A stretch of 64,000 nt of DNA from Mimachlamys varia (Eukaryota; Mollusca; Bivalvia; Pectinida; Pectinidae): the NCBI GenBank assembly GCA_947623455.1, contig OX392528.1, positions 51,850,322 to 51,914,321 of the forward strand, in the 5' to 3' direction. Of the stretch, positions 38,164 to 50,220 are shown one piece after another (the stretch's first letter is position 1; each line of letters opens with the position of its first letter). The notes beneath the pieces were generated by a model. It made no database searches. It was not told where the DNA came from and worked only from the letters and a program-made list of their open reading frames with translations. The translations under genes were made by a program, and so were the position numbers.

Positions 38164-41010
38164 GTGAACGCTGAAAATGTCGTTAAATTGGTCACCAAAT
38201 ATTTTGAAATTTCAAAATCAATTAATTAAATGCTATAACATAAGTAATTAATTTGGTATTTTAAAAGTTGTATTCAACACTTGAAACTCACATATTTCTC
38301 ATCTTCTATATAGGAATTTAGTAATAAACTATTATGCAAAATATGAAAATAGATCCGTAAAGAAAGACATGGCAATTGTTGTCAATGTTACGTGAAACAA
38401 TAGGAACAAAATTCACCATAAAGTATACAACGTGTCATTTATAACTGTAGCGCATTTTGGGTTTGGGTTGGCAAAATGCCTTTGAGTGATCCGTTCTGGA
38501 GCTGCCATGTGCAGATGGTGTCCTAAGACGATGTCCATAGCAACTTCAAAGCGTCATCCAGTTGAGATGTTATTTGTGTTAGCTAATTCAGGGGGTCAAG
38601 GATAATACAAGTAGAGATTATGGGAAAATACAAATCCGCAAAGCATTGATTAACGATAATAAAGTATGTGAATTTCCCACATCTCTTTATATTACTGGCG
38701 AAAAAGTGAGGAAACAATGTCACACGAGACGTACAATCATGTCCTTTTCTTTAACCCTTTGAAAACACCAATTTCGGAAAGGTAAATTGATGCTTTTGGG
38801 TGCGATGTTGCGCTAGACCACTCGAGAACGATGACGATATCATAATAAGCACTACTAGATAGTATTCACCTCTCGATGTGTAATCTTATTTTATTTTATT
38901 AGAGGGTTGATGATGAGTTCTTTTTCTTTTCACTGGGATACAACTGTGTCGTTGCTTTAGCGAAAACGAGGTCAGACTATTGATGCGTCACTCAAGTAAC
39001 ATCCTGCCATCGTTTACTTAACCAGTTGTTATGTGTCTGGATCTGGGCCTTGTAAGCACTGTCTGCTTAATACATGTGGTCATCTTCCTAGGTGCTTGTA
39101 ATGTATGACAGAGATGACCCGAACCCGCCATGTGATTGTTGGAAGCGAGCTTTTATTGTTTTTTTTTTTAGACAAGGAGAGTTACACTTTGGGTGGAACT
39201 AATTAAAGAGTCGAAGACCGTGACATAATATCCGGAACATCATGTTATAGCAAATACATTACATACCAGTGCTGACAAAGCATTTCTATCTAGGAATGTG
39301 GCCAAATCAACGGAGACACGGCGACACGCCTGCTCCATCAAATCAAGAGACGTACTTACGTCATTTCCGGTTTCTCCTGGACTTACCAGAAGAAGATGAT
39401 GGACGGTCAATGAATCAAGTTATGGATATATCTTGATTAATCAACGAGCATCTTGAGTATGTTATATGTTAGTTAAGAGTATCAGGCGCTTTTCACTTGA
39501 ATATATTTTTGCTTCTTCATACATGAGGTAATATTTCTGGTTCAAAAGAGCGAATTCAGATAGATATCAAGAATATGACTTCTTTGCAATGATTTTACGG
39601 GTGATGATATAGGAAATGTTGCTGACTTCTTACCGCAATGGGAACTTCATTACATGGCTTATGCCCTAGGAATATGAATGGGAGACCTGAGTAGGATATA
39701 AACGTTTGATTTGTTACTGACAGCTGCCCAGCACTACACACGCTGACTTCTCTTCTATGTTCAACTCCGTGGAACCCACCAGGATTATGCATTTCGGAAT
39801 AAGGCTATTGTAGTTATACCTTTGTACGTGGCTATATACAATATATGAATGACAGGCAGTATATGGCTTCTTCCTCATTGACACTTGATATCATTACAAA
39901 TGGGAATCCTCAGATGGTTTATTATTATCCGAAAAGAAGATTACTAATGTAGTTGTGACGTTCACTAATGGACTGTAAGACTTATTAAGTCATTCTTACA
40001 CAAATGTGTCCAAATAGTTTAGTAGCACTGTACATGGGTTCCTATAAATGTTTGATTTTCTTTTCTAAATCATTCTACATTTTCGTTACATTGTTTTGGT
40101 TGATATTAATTAATGACTCATTTTAGCATCCTTTGTTCTGATCATCCCTTTCAGATCACCTGCTGTCCTGTCACAATTTGATGGATGCGACCGTAGTTTG
40201 CCCTTTGTTTGGCCCCCGATATTGGTATTGCCATCCTTTGGATAGCCTTTTGTTAATGCCAATGTTCGCAATTACTCTTGCTTGTAGTTCATATATCGCG
40301 ACGTAAATTTCAATATATAACGACGGTATTAATGTACTAATACTACCGCTAACGAAACAAAAGTACGACTGGGGTATATACAAAAAGAAACTACCACTCC
40401 AAAACCTTTAACAAAAATAAAAAAAAAAAAAATCTTGCGTTAAATGTTTATAAGACATTTTTATTTTAGACGAAGTGTGTTAGATGCTTATAATATTTGT
40501 TCCTTGGAACTTAATTGATAAACAAATAGCGCCATTGTCTTATTTCCCACGAGGACAATATGATGTTGCCACACAATTTGTACTAAAATCCTTAAGAAAC
40601 TGTTTCAGAACTAATCAGTATTTGCTATTTGTAGAACATTGCCTGTACATAACACAGGGCAAGGGATAAGACGTTGGTTTTTACAGAAACTGAGTTGAAG
40701 TATGACTTATATAGCTTTTCCGTGCTGGTGCATTTTGGTACAGCTTAAGACTTGTAGACTCACCGCAATAATAATTGAAGAAAAGCTGATACTAAACGAT
40801 CGACGTAAATGGTTTCGCTTACCTTGAAACTGACACGATTGATGACAGAGATTATGAGTATATCCTTTTTATTGGTTGTATCATGGTCATTGAAGAAAGC
40901 CATTAAATCGTTCTGACCACAAGGTCAATCGGTCATCTTGTTGAGACCTTCTGACAATTAAGAGAAGTGTTACATTTATCTCGGTAATATAAGGGTATCC
41001 ATTTTTGTAT

Positions 41011-41320
41011 CATCGAGAAATATTTTGTATCTTTGTGTGATATGAAGGTGGACGTTTTTGAGTATGCTGATTAGTGTGCTTATTTGTTGTGATTGACAAT
41101 GACTCGGTTCTCATTTTGAGGACTTTGAGGACAAAATAAACATGACAGATGTCGTCGATGAAGCAGAAGACGCCTATCCTTCCAAAACACCTAGTCTTTT
41201 TGTCTGGAAATTTTACGATGCTCTCCATGTAAATCTTTCCCTTTTGTTTATAGTTTGCCCTTACTTTAAACAATTTTGAGTTTGGATAATGGTTTTGTTG
41301 ACGCTTCGGTTTTCTCTTTA
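41011..41320 (-). repeat. R1 copy, reverse (intron 1)
   Basis: Runs ATCGAGAAATATTTTGTATC to TTGACGCTTCGGTTTTCTC. Confidence 0.75.
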
Positions 41321-42138
41321 TGTTTTTTTTTCGACATTTATAATCACAATTCTGCTATGTATGTAGCCATTTGTATGCGATAAAAGAATATAACAATTTT
41401 AATCAAGGGATAAATCTGCTGGGGGCTATAGCTAACTGTTAATTTTCTCAACCAAGTTTTAAAGAAACAAATATCGTTCATTAACAGAAAGATTTTTTAA
41501 GTTGAAGTTGTCCCAATAGGATGCCAGCTTTGTTCGGATAAATCTACATGTGATCTACATTATTGGATTTAAGGTGGCTCTACAACCTTAAAATTAATGG
41601 TTACTTTAAGTCTCCGACAACTAAATGGCATGCATTTGCATTATCTAATGCAGCGCAAATGAGAAAAGGAACACTGTTAGAATAATGTTATACCGAAGCA
41701 ACACTACAGCCTGGTTTATCAAGGAGGAAATATATGTAGCTTTTAAATTACAAAGCGTTTTGCAGGTAATTTATTTTCATAATGTCCTTCAGTCTTTTGA
41801 TCATGCAGGCATGAAAATAAAGTCTCTTCACATCGGTTTTGGACCATTCCCCTTTAGACCTGCAGAGGATACAAATTCTTTTAGATTTAAATCAATTAGA
41901 TGTTCTTCTCAGTTAGCACGCTGAGTAAATACTTTTACTGCTCCTATAGGTAAATTTAATAAAGAATCGGATTTGTTCGAAAAGAGTAATATCATTACGC
42001 CCATGTTCACTAAATCATTGATTTAAGTTGAATGTCGTCTAAGGCTAAATTTAATATCGAGAAGCACGATCAATCGAATAAAGGTGTTCCGAAATGGATT
42101 TTAAAGATCGAACATACCATAGCTGAACATGTGATATC

Positions 42139-42715
42139 AAAGTGAAGGTATAGTACGAATGTTTGAATTCCTGGTTGACAATATCTTTGTTGAGATCGGA
42201 GGAAAGATTTTCCAACAGACTGATGGCATTCCAATCTGACGTGTTTGTGTTTTCATACGAGCCTGAATTTGTCAAAGAGCTTATCAGGACAGGTAGCCAA
42301 AACCTTGCCAAATCTTTCAATTTCACTTTCAGGTATATCTACGATCTGTTGTCTATAAACAACAACAGGTTTGCTGACCTAGTCGATCATATATACCCTA
42401 CTAAACTTCAGATTAAAGACACAAAATACTCTCCTACATTAGCTTCTTATCTCGATCTTTACTTAAACTATGACCAACACGAGCAACTTACTACTAAGCT
42501 GTATGATATACGTGACGATTCCGATTTTCCTATGGTGAACTTTCCCTTTCTTGATAGTAACATCCCTGCTTCTCCATCCTATGGTGTTAACATGTCGCAG
42601 TTGATTTTCGTTATTTTAGGACTTGCTCTGAATATCGAGATTTTCGCGATAGATGTCAACTGCTGACGAATAACATTACGGCACAAGGATTCGAGAGATG
42701 CATGTTGATGAATAC
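42139..42715 (+). pseudogene. Broken reverse-transcriptase fragment (copy 1)
   Basis: Fragment of a retroelement reverse transcriptase widespread in mollusc and other marine invertebrate genomes. It reads EFLVDNIFVEIGGKIFQQTD, then a small deletion and frame change near 42232 removes the family's GTNCAPLLADLF block. The frame resumes as FSYEPEFVKEL. The catalytic motif C, normally YIDD, reads YIYD here, so an aspartate is lost. Downstream are ASYLDLYLNYD, TKLYDIRDD, VNFPFLDSNIPASPSYGV and SQLI. A second frameshift near 42608 moves the rest (RYFRTCSEYRDFRDR) to another frame. A reverse R1 copy follows at once. The LEIKDT...SYLDL layout is reminiscent of Penelope-like RT, but the assignment is tentative. 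It is not a functional gene. Confidence 0.8.
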
Positions 42716-42726
42716 TATAGACAAGT

Positions 42727-43067
42727 GTTTTGGTCGCCATTGTGATCTCATCGGGAAATATTTTGTTTCTTTGTGTGATATTAAGATGGACGTTTTTGAG
42801 TATGTTTATTAGTATGTTAACTTGTGATTGACAATGATGACTCGGTTCTCATTTGGAGGGTTTGATGCTTACTTGGATGTGACCAATATTTACATTGCCG
42901 GAGTCGTTGATGAAGCAGAAGACGCTCACTCTTCTGGTCTTATTCTAGTGTGCTTTTACGAGAGTCTCCATGTAGATCTTTCCTTTATTCATATTTTGCC
43001 TCTAGTTTAATCCATTTTGAGTTCGGATTATGGTTTTGCTGACGCTTCGGTATTTTCCGATTTTTTT
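42727..43067 (-). repeat. R1 copy, reverse, abutting RT fragment (intron 1)
   Basis: Begins TTTTGGTCGCCATTGTG directly after the RT pseudogene and ends GACGCTTCGGTATTTTCCG. The recurring frame reads IAGVVDEAEDAHSSG and ends VHILPLV-like (IHILPLV). Confidence 0.8.
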
Positions 43068-43185
43068 CTTGTTATCCTTCATGATAAATATTCATGCATA
43101 AAGGTAATTGTAAATGAAATACTTAACCATTGAACATCAGCCGGATTGTATTGTTTGCCAATATATATGCAATCTGGGTGCTAGA

Positions 43186-43497
43186 TGAAAAGACGTGTCA
43201 ACAAAACTTTAAGCCGAACTCAGAATGGATTACACGAAGGACAAAATTAATACAAAGGAAGGATTGATTTGAGGCCCCTCAAAAATACAAGAGCATAGGA
43301 CCATGTGTTTCGCAGTACGCGTCTCATGCTACATCGACGCCACCCGCCATGTAAATCTTGGCCACAATCAAGTAATGTCAATTCCTCAAAGTAAGAAACC
43401 TAGTCAGCATTCTAAATCACAATGAGCACACATACTAATGATTATAATCAAGGATACAGAATATTTCTCCGTGCAATCAAGATGGCGACCATATCAA
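43186..43497 (+). repeat. R1 copy, forms an inverted pair with the preceding copy
   Basis: Opposite orientation to 42727-43067, 118 bases away. Diverged but complete at the 3' side (AAGATGGCGACCATATC). Confidence 0.7.
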
Positions 43498-45297
43498 ATA
43501 TGCTCCTGTTAGTAGGGATAATTCATTGTAAGATCTAAATCCTGAATGTAATGGGAATGGATGAAAAATATGTATAGAAAGGATGAATATTGAAACGAAA
43601 GAGTGCAAAAAATGAAAGAACGATTTAATCAAAGGGAGAGCACAGCATACGATTTCACAAAAACTAAAAATATTTACATCAAAATTACCATGACTTAATA
43701 GAGTGAAGAAAGAAAGGAGGGAAGTGAAAAACGATAGAAGAAACATTAATGTTTGCATAGCATATATTTTCTATAGCATAGAAGTTTTTGACTGAATTGA
43801 GAAAAAAACTTAAGCAAAATCGTTCAAAGGAAGTTCCATTACATACTAAGAGTGATAATAATATGATAGAGAATTAAAATCACTAAAAGATTAATTATAT
43901 GACGGATATTGTTCCATCAAGAGTATTTGCCTACCAAGAAACATGAGTGAAGACAGAACGAACATAATGCTAATACAACCTAACGTCACCAGGTCTCTGC
44001 ACAAAGCCATAGGCGTGTGGTAGATTTCAATTACATCCTCCGGGGAGTTGTCTGTTAAAATTAGATTCCCCCGAGACAGAAAACTAGGGTTTTAGGAAAG
44101 CCTTTCATCACATCCAACTCGTGCCAATTACATTTAACATACGGCTCAATGACAGTTTGGTACAACGATGCTGACGCAATTGGTTTGATCATCACGTGGT
44201 CGTAGGTCAAAAGGTCAGATGTTGTCCAGATGTTTTTCATCAAATCCTATGCATTCATTGTGGTATCTAAAACGCTATGTTTTAATGTAATGGCGTTCAA
44301 AATCAATTCCTGTTTTGCAGATTTTTTTAATCCAAATTCATTAGTACATTGATTCATCTTCATAGTCATATACAAGTTTTCCTTGAATAATTCAAATATA
44401 ATATATTATCAACGGTCAAATTCTAATTAATAATCATTATTATTTAGTTTTGTCTCTGAAATTTAGAAAATGTTCAAACTGGAAAAACTGATACTTTCAC
44501 TGCAGTGTTAAGCAGTGCAAATACAAATGTATAAGATTTCGTAGTGAAAATATAAGACTTTGGCGGCAAACCATTAATTATTCTCTATTAATTATTTAGC
44601 GTTTCTGGAGAAGCAAGTATGAAGATGATGCTTTCGTATTGTAAAGCAATGATTTAGTCATAATATATCAAAGTATCAGGGAGGTATGTAGATGGACGCC
44701 TTACACTATTTCTTAAATATCATTCGGATCTGTCACTATCAGTGTTCTATAGTGATGAGGTAGCTAGACATGTCGATTTCCTATCATATCTAACAGCAAT
44801 CCCTTGATTTAACTACGAGTAATGTCAGATTGTCAATATCCAGAAAATCTCAATGTCGGGATATTCTCTCCTGCAGAACGATTTGTGCTCTTATATCATT
44901 ATTTAAAGGTGCATACGACATTCTTTTTCGTTATTTTTATGTGACATTAATTAAAATCGGGTTTGACGATATTACCTATGACGTCATGGTTCACATCCTG
45001 GCACTCTCCCGAGACTCATACGTTGGCAGGAACACTTCGGATTACATAGACAGTCATACATGATATTAGATGTTGATTTCTTGGTTTCTGATCATGATAA
45101 ATGAGGGGGACAAGGGAAAAAAGAAATGCACTAGTCGGGGCGAGCTGACGTCAAAGATAAAACCCGTTGTGTATAGAGACGCATCAACTGTTATGCCAAG
45201 ACATAAAGTGTAATTTTACTGTTCGCTCATTGAAGTAACGCTTTTTATAACATCCCATACATACATGTGTGACATTGTTGATATATATCTATATATA

Positions 45298-45707
45298 CAC
45301 TGCCATCCAAAAGTTATGTTACATCTTTTCTACAAACGCTTTGACATTGAGCAAAACCCAATTTTGAAGTATGTATTACTATTAATAGTTTTATGTTATA
45401 ATTAACTTCTTAAGATGTTTTGTTATTTTTCAACTACATGTATGTATGGTTTTTGATGCAATTAAAATCCTCAAAATGCATTTTTTTTTAATTTTCACAT
45501 ATTTTTATACATACAATTCAACAATTTATTTCTTTCTTATAATTTTGACAGTTGAACAATTTATTAATTGATTAAATTTAAAATAAAATGCCAATTGTCA
45601 CTGATAAGTGGATTATCTTTAGGAAATTGCATCGGTTGTGTTCATTTTTGTTGATTAATGGCTTAATATCTACACACAATATGTAACAAAACTTTTGGAT
45701 GGCAGTG
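45298..45707. mobile_element. Tc1/mariner-type MITE, ~410 bp
   Basis: Terminal inverted repeats CACTGCCATCCAAAAGTT and AACTTTTGGATGGCAGTG, typical of Tc1 elements, extend to about 25 bases (GTTAC / GTAAC). A TA flanks the left end; the right flank is TT (one change). The AT-rich interior encodes no transposase. Confidence 0.8.
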
Positions 45708-46820
45708 TTTATACATATAGACTATATCTTACATATATTTACGTCAATTTATAAAGTGTTACAATGCATTCGAATGATGATAAATCTAAAGACAGCAGTG
45801 GATTTTTTTTTTATTTTCTGATTCGTAGATGTGTGCATAGCAAACGTCCAATGTTTGTGTCTTGAATTTCATTTCTCCAAAGTTTAAATTACCGTAATCA
45901 TAACTGTATTTTTGTGACAACACGAAGAAATCATTTAAGCATTGAACTGCGTACAGTTGGCAGTTATGGGCTGATTATGCCAACTGGACAATGGCAAATG
46001 TAATGAAGCGCGCTAAAAATCGCTTTTGCCTAATTAACCGAATTCAAGTTTCCCCCGCCATTCTCGACCTGTTTTCATGTTGTTCCGCGTAAAAACACTA
46101 GTGCCTAAGACAAAAGAGAACCAGATAATAATAATCGATGTAATAAAAATATTTTATATCAATTAACATTATGAAAATGCAAAATATAAACTGTCCGTCT
46201 AGTTGTTCAAAAGAAAAATGTTTTTCGATTATTTTCCGCAACTGCATTATTAATGCGCCGTTTGGCAGTTTATGAGATGGTAATGCTCAACTACTGTTGG
46301 TAAGGTTATATAGTGACAACGTCATAGAGTGGTAAATATTTAACCATATCTTTCAAGACATACGACAAATAACTAAAGCCATCTTTATACCGATTGTATT
46401 TTATTTGTGATTCAGGAAAAACCCTTTTGATATACATAAGACTTCATATGATGTAAATCTTAATATCTTATTCGGTCTTATGCTCCCATGTGCCAACAAA
46501 TATTTAATTTAAATACTGACAATGGTATTGACAACTATATGATGTTGTATGTAATCCTATTTTTGTTGTCTTTATGAACATATAAGCAATGTGTCATATA
46601 GATGTTTAGTGTTCATTTCACGTGAATATGGCTTCATGAAAATTCAATCACATTATGGTGCCTACCGTAATCGCATATGATAGCGATCCTGCATTTCGCT
46701 GAGCCGCTCTTAATATTTCTGACATAATATTGCTGTTGATATAGCAACGTTCTTTGATGTGTTACTAGAGAAACTTATTGTATTGTCCTTGCGATATTAA
46801 TACTGATTTTTTAAATACTT

Positions 46821-47398
46821 CCTGCTTGTTTATTTGTTCTATTCATCAATATGTTTCTTTTATTTATTCCAACACTTCCTGTTTGTTTATTCTAAAACTT
46901 AATGTTTGGTCGTTTTAACACTTTCTGTTTGTTTGTTTGTTTGTTTTAACACTTCCTGTTTGTTTGTTTGTTTGTTTTAACACTTCCTGTTTGTTTGTTT
47001 TAACACTTCCTGTTTGTTTGTTTTACCACTTCCTGTTTGTTTGTGCGAACACTCCATATTTGTTTGTTCTAATACTTCTCGTTTGTTTGTTTTCATACTT
47101 CTTTTTTGCTGGTTATAACATTTTCTAATTGTTTGATTTACCACTTTCTGTTTGTTTGTTTCAAAACTTTCCCCCTTTTTTTTATCTAGCACTTAAAATG
47201 TTCTATTTGTTTATTTTTACATTTTAGGTTTGTGTCTTCTTACACCCTGTTTTTGTTGTTTTAGGACTTCCCGTGTGTTTGTTTTAACTCTTTATGTTTG
47301 TTTGTTATAAGAATTTTGTGTGTTTGTTCTTATATTTCTTGTTTGTTTGTTCTTATACTTACTGTTTGCTGGCTCTAACACGTTTTGTTTGTTTATCC
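46821..47398. repeat. TTTG-rich minisatellite, ~20-24-bp unit
   Basis: Imperfect units of AACACTTCCTGTTTGTTTGT. The core 46915-47040 is most regular and decays on both sides. Confidence 0.85.
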
Positions 47399-47989
47399 TC
47401 AAACCTTCTGTTACGTTGATCTGATATTTTCTTTTTTGATTTCGGATGTACAATTACACCAGGCATATTCAATTAATTTTAGTGTTAGAACATTAATTGT
47501 TCTCCCTGCTGTGTGTGTTATACCAATGCTTTTATCTAGCCCTAAATCAAATTATCTCAGATTTGAAGATATGTCTGAATGAAAAGGTTGAACGTTATCT
47601 GTTTGTTGGCAGTGCTTTACGAAATAATACGAAAAAAACGGTTAAAATACTAATATGTTCTGCTTTCGATATCAGCATCATCATCAAAACCTGATGTAAA
47701 AGAAATATGGCAGGTATTAGTTTTCAGGTTTTATTATGTTATAACTTTATAACGTTACAAACACTAAAACAATCAAACTTGAGCGATACAAACACTAAAA
47801 CAATCAACGAAGCAGTTACAATTGAACTACTAGATTAATGGCACCCTCTGGTAGATATTAAAGACAAAGTACATCATATATCTGTGCGAAATATCATGCA
47901 ATACCAGAAATGTAACAAATAATCGATAATTTAGTTTCAAAACACCATCCTGATTTCATTTGGAGATTAACTGTATCTTTGAATGATCT

Positions 47990-48160
47990 TGATATTAGTT
48001 CTCATGTTCTTTATTTAAAGTCGAAATTACGTAAATTTGACCCAGATTTGCAAGGCTAAGCAGAATACGCTTACCCTTCCGTATCCTATTCTCCTTGTAC
48101 TAAGTAAGTGTTGTGTCCAATTTGAACCTTACTTCCCTATGTTGCCCATGTGTTATTGAT
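47990..48160 (-). repeat. R1 copy, very degenerate
   Basis: Only islands match: AGCAGAATACGCTTACCC, TCTCCTTGTAC and AGTTCTCATGTTC in the expected order. Confidence 0.35.
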
Positions 48161-48373
48161 TTAAACTTGACCACTAATTTTCTGAAAAATATGATATTCT
48201 CTTGTCGTTATATTTATTCTATCGTTATATTAAGGTGATACACATACATGTTATTATGGAGTCGTACCTATTTTAGCGATTGTGTCATTTTAGCAATGTT
48301 TGCGCTAATTACATTCAACCTAATTATGACCTTTCTGCTTCTACAATTTTGGATTTCTATCTTTTGGCCCCTA

Positions 48374-48417
48374 GCATCAATGAAGAGCCCTAGGAGGACG
48401 AAACAGCTGTATGATGC
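48374..48417 (+). ncRNA. Hammerhead motif, copy A of tandem dimer (degenerate)
   Basis: Helix I strands GCATCA and TGATGC are intact, as are GAAAC and the GTA cleavage site. Helix III is the palindrome ACAGCTGT, a form suited to dimer folding. The first core box begins ATGAAGA instead of CTGAAGA, so the invariant C3 is lost. Helix II has a C-A mismatch (GCCC against GGAC). Predicted inactive as it stands. Confidence 0.65.
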
Positions 48418-48752
48418 AGTTTAATTCAATTTTTCGACATACTGTATCAATTACTAAATTTAACAAGTGCAGCATATATGTGTGTTACGTCATCTTTATG
48501 ATAGGGGGTGGCAGACTGTGCTGGTGGATTAATTTATTCCCCGAGGTTTGCTGGAGCCTTCATAGCCACAGTTAATATTATTGAGTAGTGGCACGGTACA
48601 TAATATACACATTTTCGTAGTACACGATTTGAAATTATACAGAACTAGTTTAATTTTTCTTCTAAATTCATGAATTAAAGGGGTTTTACGCACCTGACCC
48701 TTCTGCTTCTACATTAGTTTAGAAATTTTAGATTTCTACCTTTTGGCCCCTA

Positions 48753-48796
48753 GCATCACTGAAGAGTCCTAGGAGGACGACACAGATGTATGATGC
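48753..48796 (+). ncRNA. Hammerhead motif, copy B of tandem dimer (degenerate)
   Basis: GCATCA, CTGAAGA, a perfect helix II (GTCC/GGAC), the GTA cleavage site and TGATGC are all present. The second box reads GACAC instead of GAAAC, so A14 is changed. It lies exactly 379 bases downstream of copy A in the same orientation, about 190 bases before GPA2 exon 2. Confidence 0.65.
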
Positions 48797-48988
48797 AGTT
48801 TAATTTAATTTTTCGACATACTGTATCTATTACTAAATTTAAGAGGTGTAGCATCTGTGTGTGTTACGTCATCTTCGGTGATGCGTTAAAATTTGGGTAC
48901 GGTAAAATAGGTACGCTTACAGTTATTTTAATAGATAAGTTAGCCGTCACCGTGGTTTTAATGTATTTCTTCTTTTGTATCATTTCAG

Positions 48989-49164
48989 CTAACGACAGAA
49001 CAGTGCAAATACCGGACTGTCTACAGTTTAACGTAACGACAAATGCTTGTAGAGGATTCTGTGTATCTTACGCTATTCCATCCTCGCCAAGGACACGCCT
49101 ACTAAACCCTAGTCATATCATCACCTCTCGCTCAGAGTGCTGCAGTATAGAAGAAACTTACGAT
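48989..49164 (+). CDS. GPHA2: GPA2 coding exon 2: cystine-knot core
   Basis: The first two bases complete codon 55 (Ala), then 58 codons follow (residues 56-113). It carries five of the ten mature-region cysteines, the CxGxC ring motif in TTNACRGFC, the glycosylation sequon N69-V-T, and ITSRSECC. The acceptor is tttcag at 48983-48988 behind a pyrimidine-rich tract, and the donor is gtaagt at 49165. The reading frame stays open by chance on both sides: upstream into a hammerhead-type repeat (from 48790) and downstream to 49215. A naive gene call would therefore fuse intron and repeat residues to the real exon. Confidence 0.95.
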
Positions 49165-49950
49165 GTAAGTAAACCATTGATAGTGATAAATCAATTCATG
49201 CTGTTGTTCCTTTGATTTCCGTGTTTTTTTCAGTTACTTGTTATCTTTCCGTCCTTCCTTTCCAAAAAACAATCGATAAAAAATATTCTTTAAAAATCCC
49301 TCAAAGGTGTCCATTAAGCCAAAAAAGAGTTTTGTATATTTTGCTGACCTTAATCATAACATCTCTAGATCTGCAATTTCATTTTTTCAAAAGATAAAAC
49401 ATATTTAGAATAAATAAAAAATACAGAAGTAAACAAAAGTGAAAACTGACATCTTGTGTTATCTGGCCCCATTTATTGTGTGGGTTATGTAAGTTTCGTT
49501 TTATTGTTAGATCAGGATGGTCGTTTCTTAAGAAGGTCAAAATAACATAAATGACTCATATATCTTAAAAAAACACAACTATCAAGTAAAGGGCATTTAA
49601 TAGATTAAGAGATATACAACAAGGTTTTAATAAAAGTCATTCAAAGATAATTAGAATTGCTGAAAAAATGGAAAAAGCACCGAATAACTTGGATGCAAGG
49701 TCTCCAACATAGAATATGGTTTTCATTTTGGAGACATGGAAGTGTTTGTCACGAATATAATTCTCTAAGTCTGTGCATTCTATTAAACAGTGCTTTACTT
49801 TAACAGAAGTTTAGCATTCGTGGCATGTAGGTAGGTCTCCCCTTTTCAGGAGATGCACATGAGTAATGTTAAGTGTATTTCCTTGGGTAAAACGTTTTTT
49901 GAAAAAAGTCATGATTATTTTCATCTCAAAATGGTCAAAATCTAAGGAGT

Positions 49951-50220
49951 TATTACACCGAAGTGCGAACAAAAACCAAAACCCGAACTTAAAATCAATC
50001 AAATGGAATACTCATATAGAGAGTTTTAAGAGCATATGAGAATAATATCAGATGTTTCGGAACGGAATGACAAGCACCCCCTACTTCATTGAAGACAACT
50101 GCCATGTAAATCTAGGTCACATCCAAATTAATGTCACGTCCTCAAAATCATAAATGAGGTATCGTTCTTTATAACAACAGGAATGCATACTTATGAGTAT
50201 ATTCAATATGGCAACCATGG
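49951..50220 (+). repeat. R1 copy, diverged (GPA2 intron 2)
   Basis: Islands ACCAAAACCCGAACTTAAAA, GCCATGTAAATCTAGGTCAC and CTTATGAGTATATTC in the R1 order. Confidence 0.65.

Larger units (their letters stand above)
48328..48875 (+). repeat. R2 hammerhead repeat, head-to-tail partial dimer (period 379 bp)
   Basis: The segment holding TTTTGGCCCCTAGCATCA, the hammerhead, the block TTTTTCGACATACTGTATC and GTGTGTTACGTCATCTT occurs twice, 379 bases apart. The full inter-ribozyme unit lies between (blocks GAGGTTTGCTGGAGCC, TAGTGGCACGGTACATAATA). The left unit is truncated at its 5' side. The array ends about 110 bases before GPA2 exon 2. Confidence 0.8.
21872..48988 (+). other. GPA2 intron 1 (27.1 kb), repeat-filled
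   Basis: Bounded by gtaagt and tttcag. It holds a 30-bp minisatellite (22.3-23.0 kb), three SINEs, about ten R1 copies in both orientations, a TTAA-ended MITE, a broken reverse-transcriptase copy, a Tc1-type MITE, a TTTG-rich minisatellite, a hammerhead-repeat dimer and a triple CRE-like site. I see nothing interpretable in 24.9-26.2 kb, 29.2-30.4 kb, 35.3-38.0 kb, 38.2-41.0 kb or 43.5-45.3 kb beyond AT-rich single-copy-looking sequence. Confidence 0.85.

Noticed and set aside
48790..49215. A single 141-codon gene containing the GPA2 core
   Set aside because: Its first ~66 residues come from a hammerhead repeat and intron, and its end from intron 2. Only 48989-49164 is exon, bounded by canonical splice sites.
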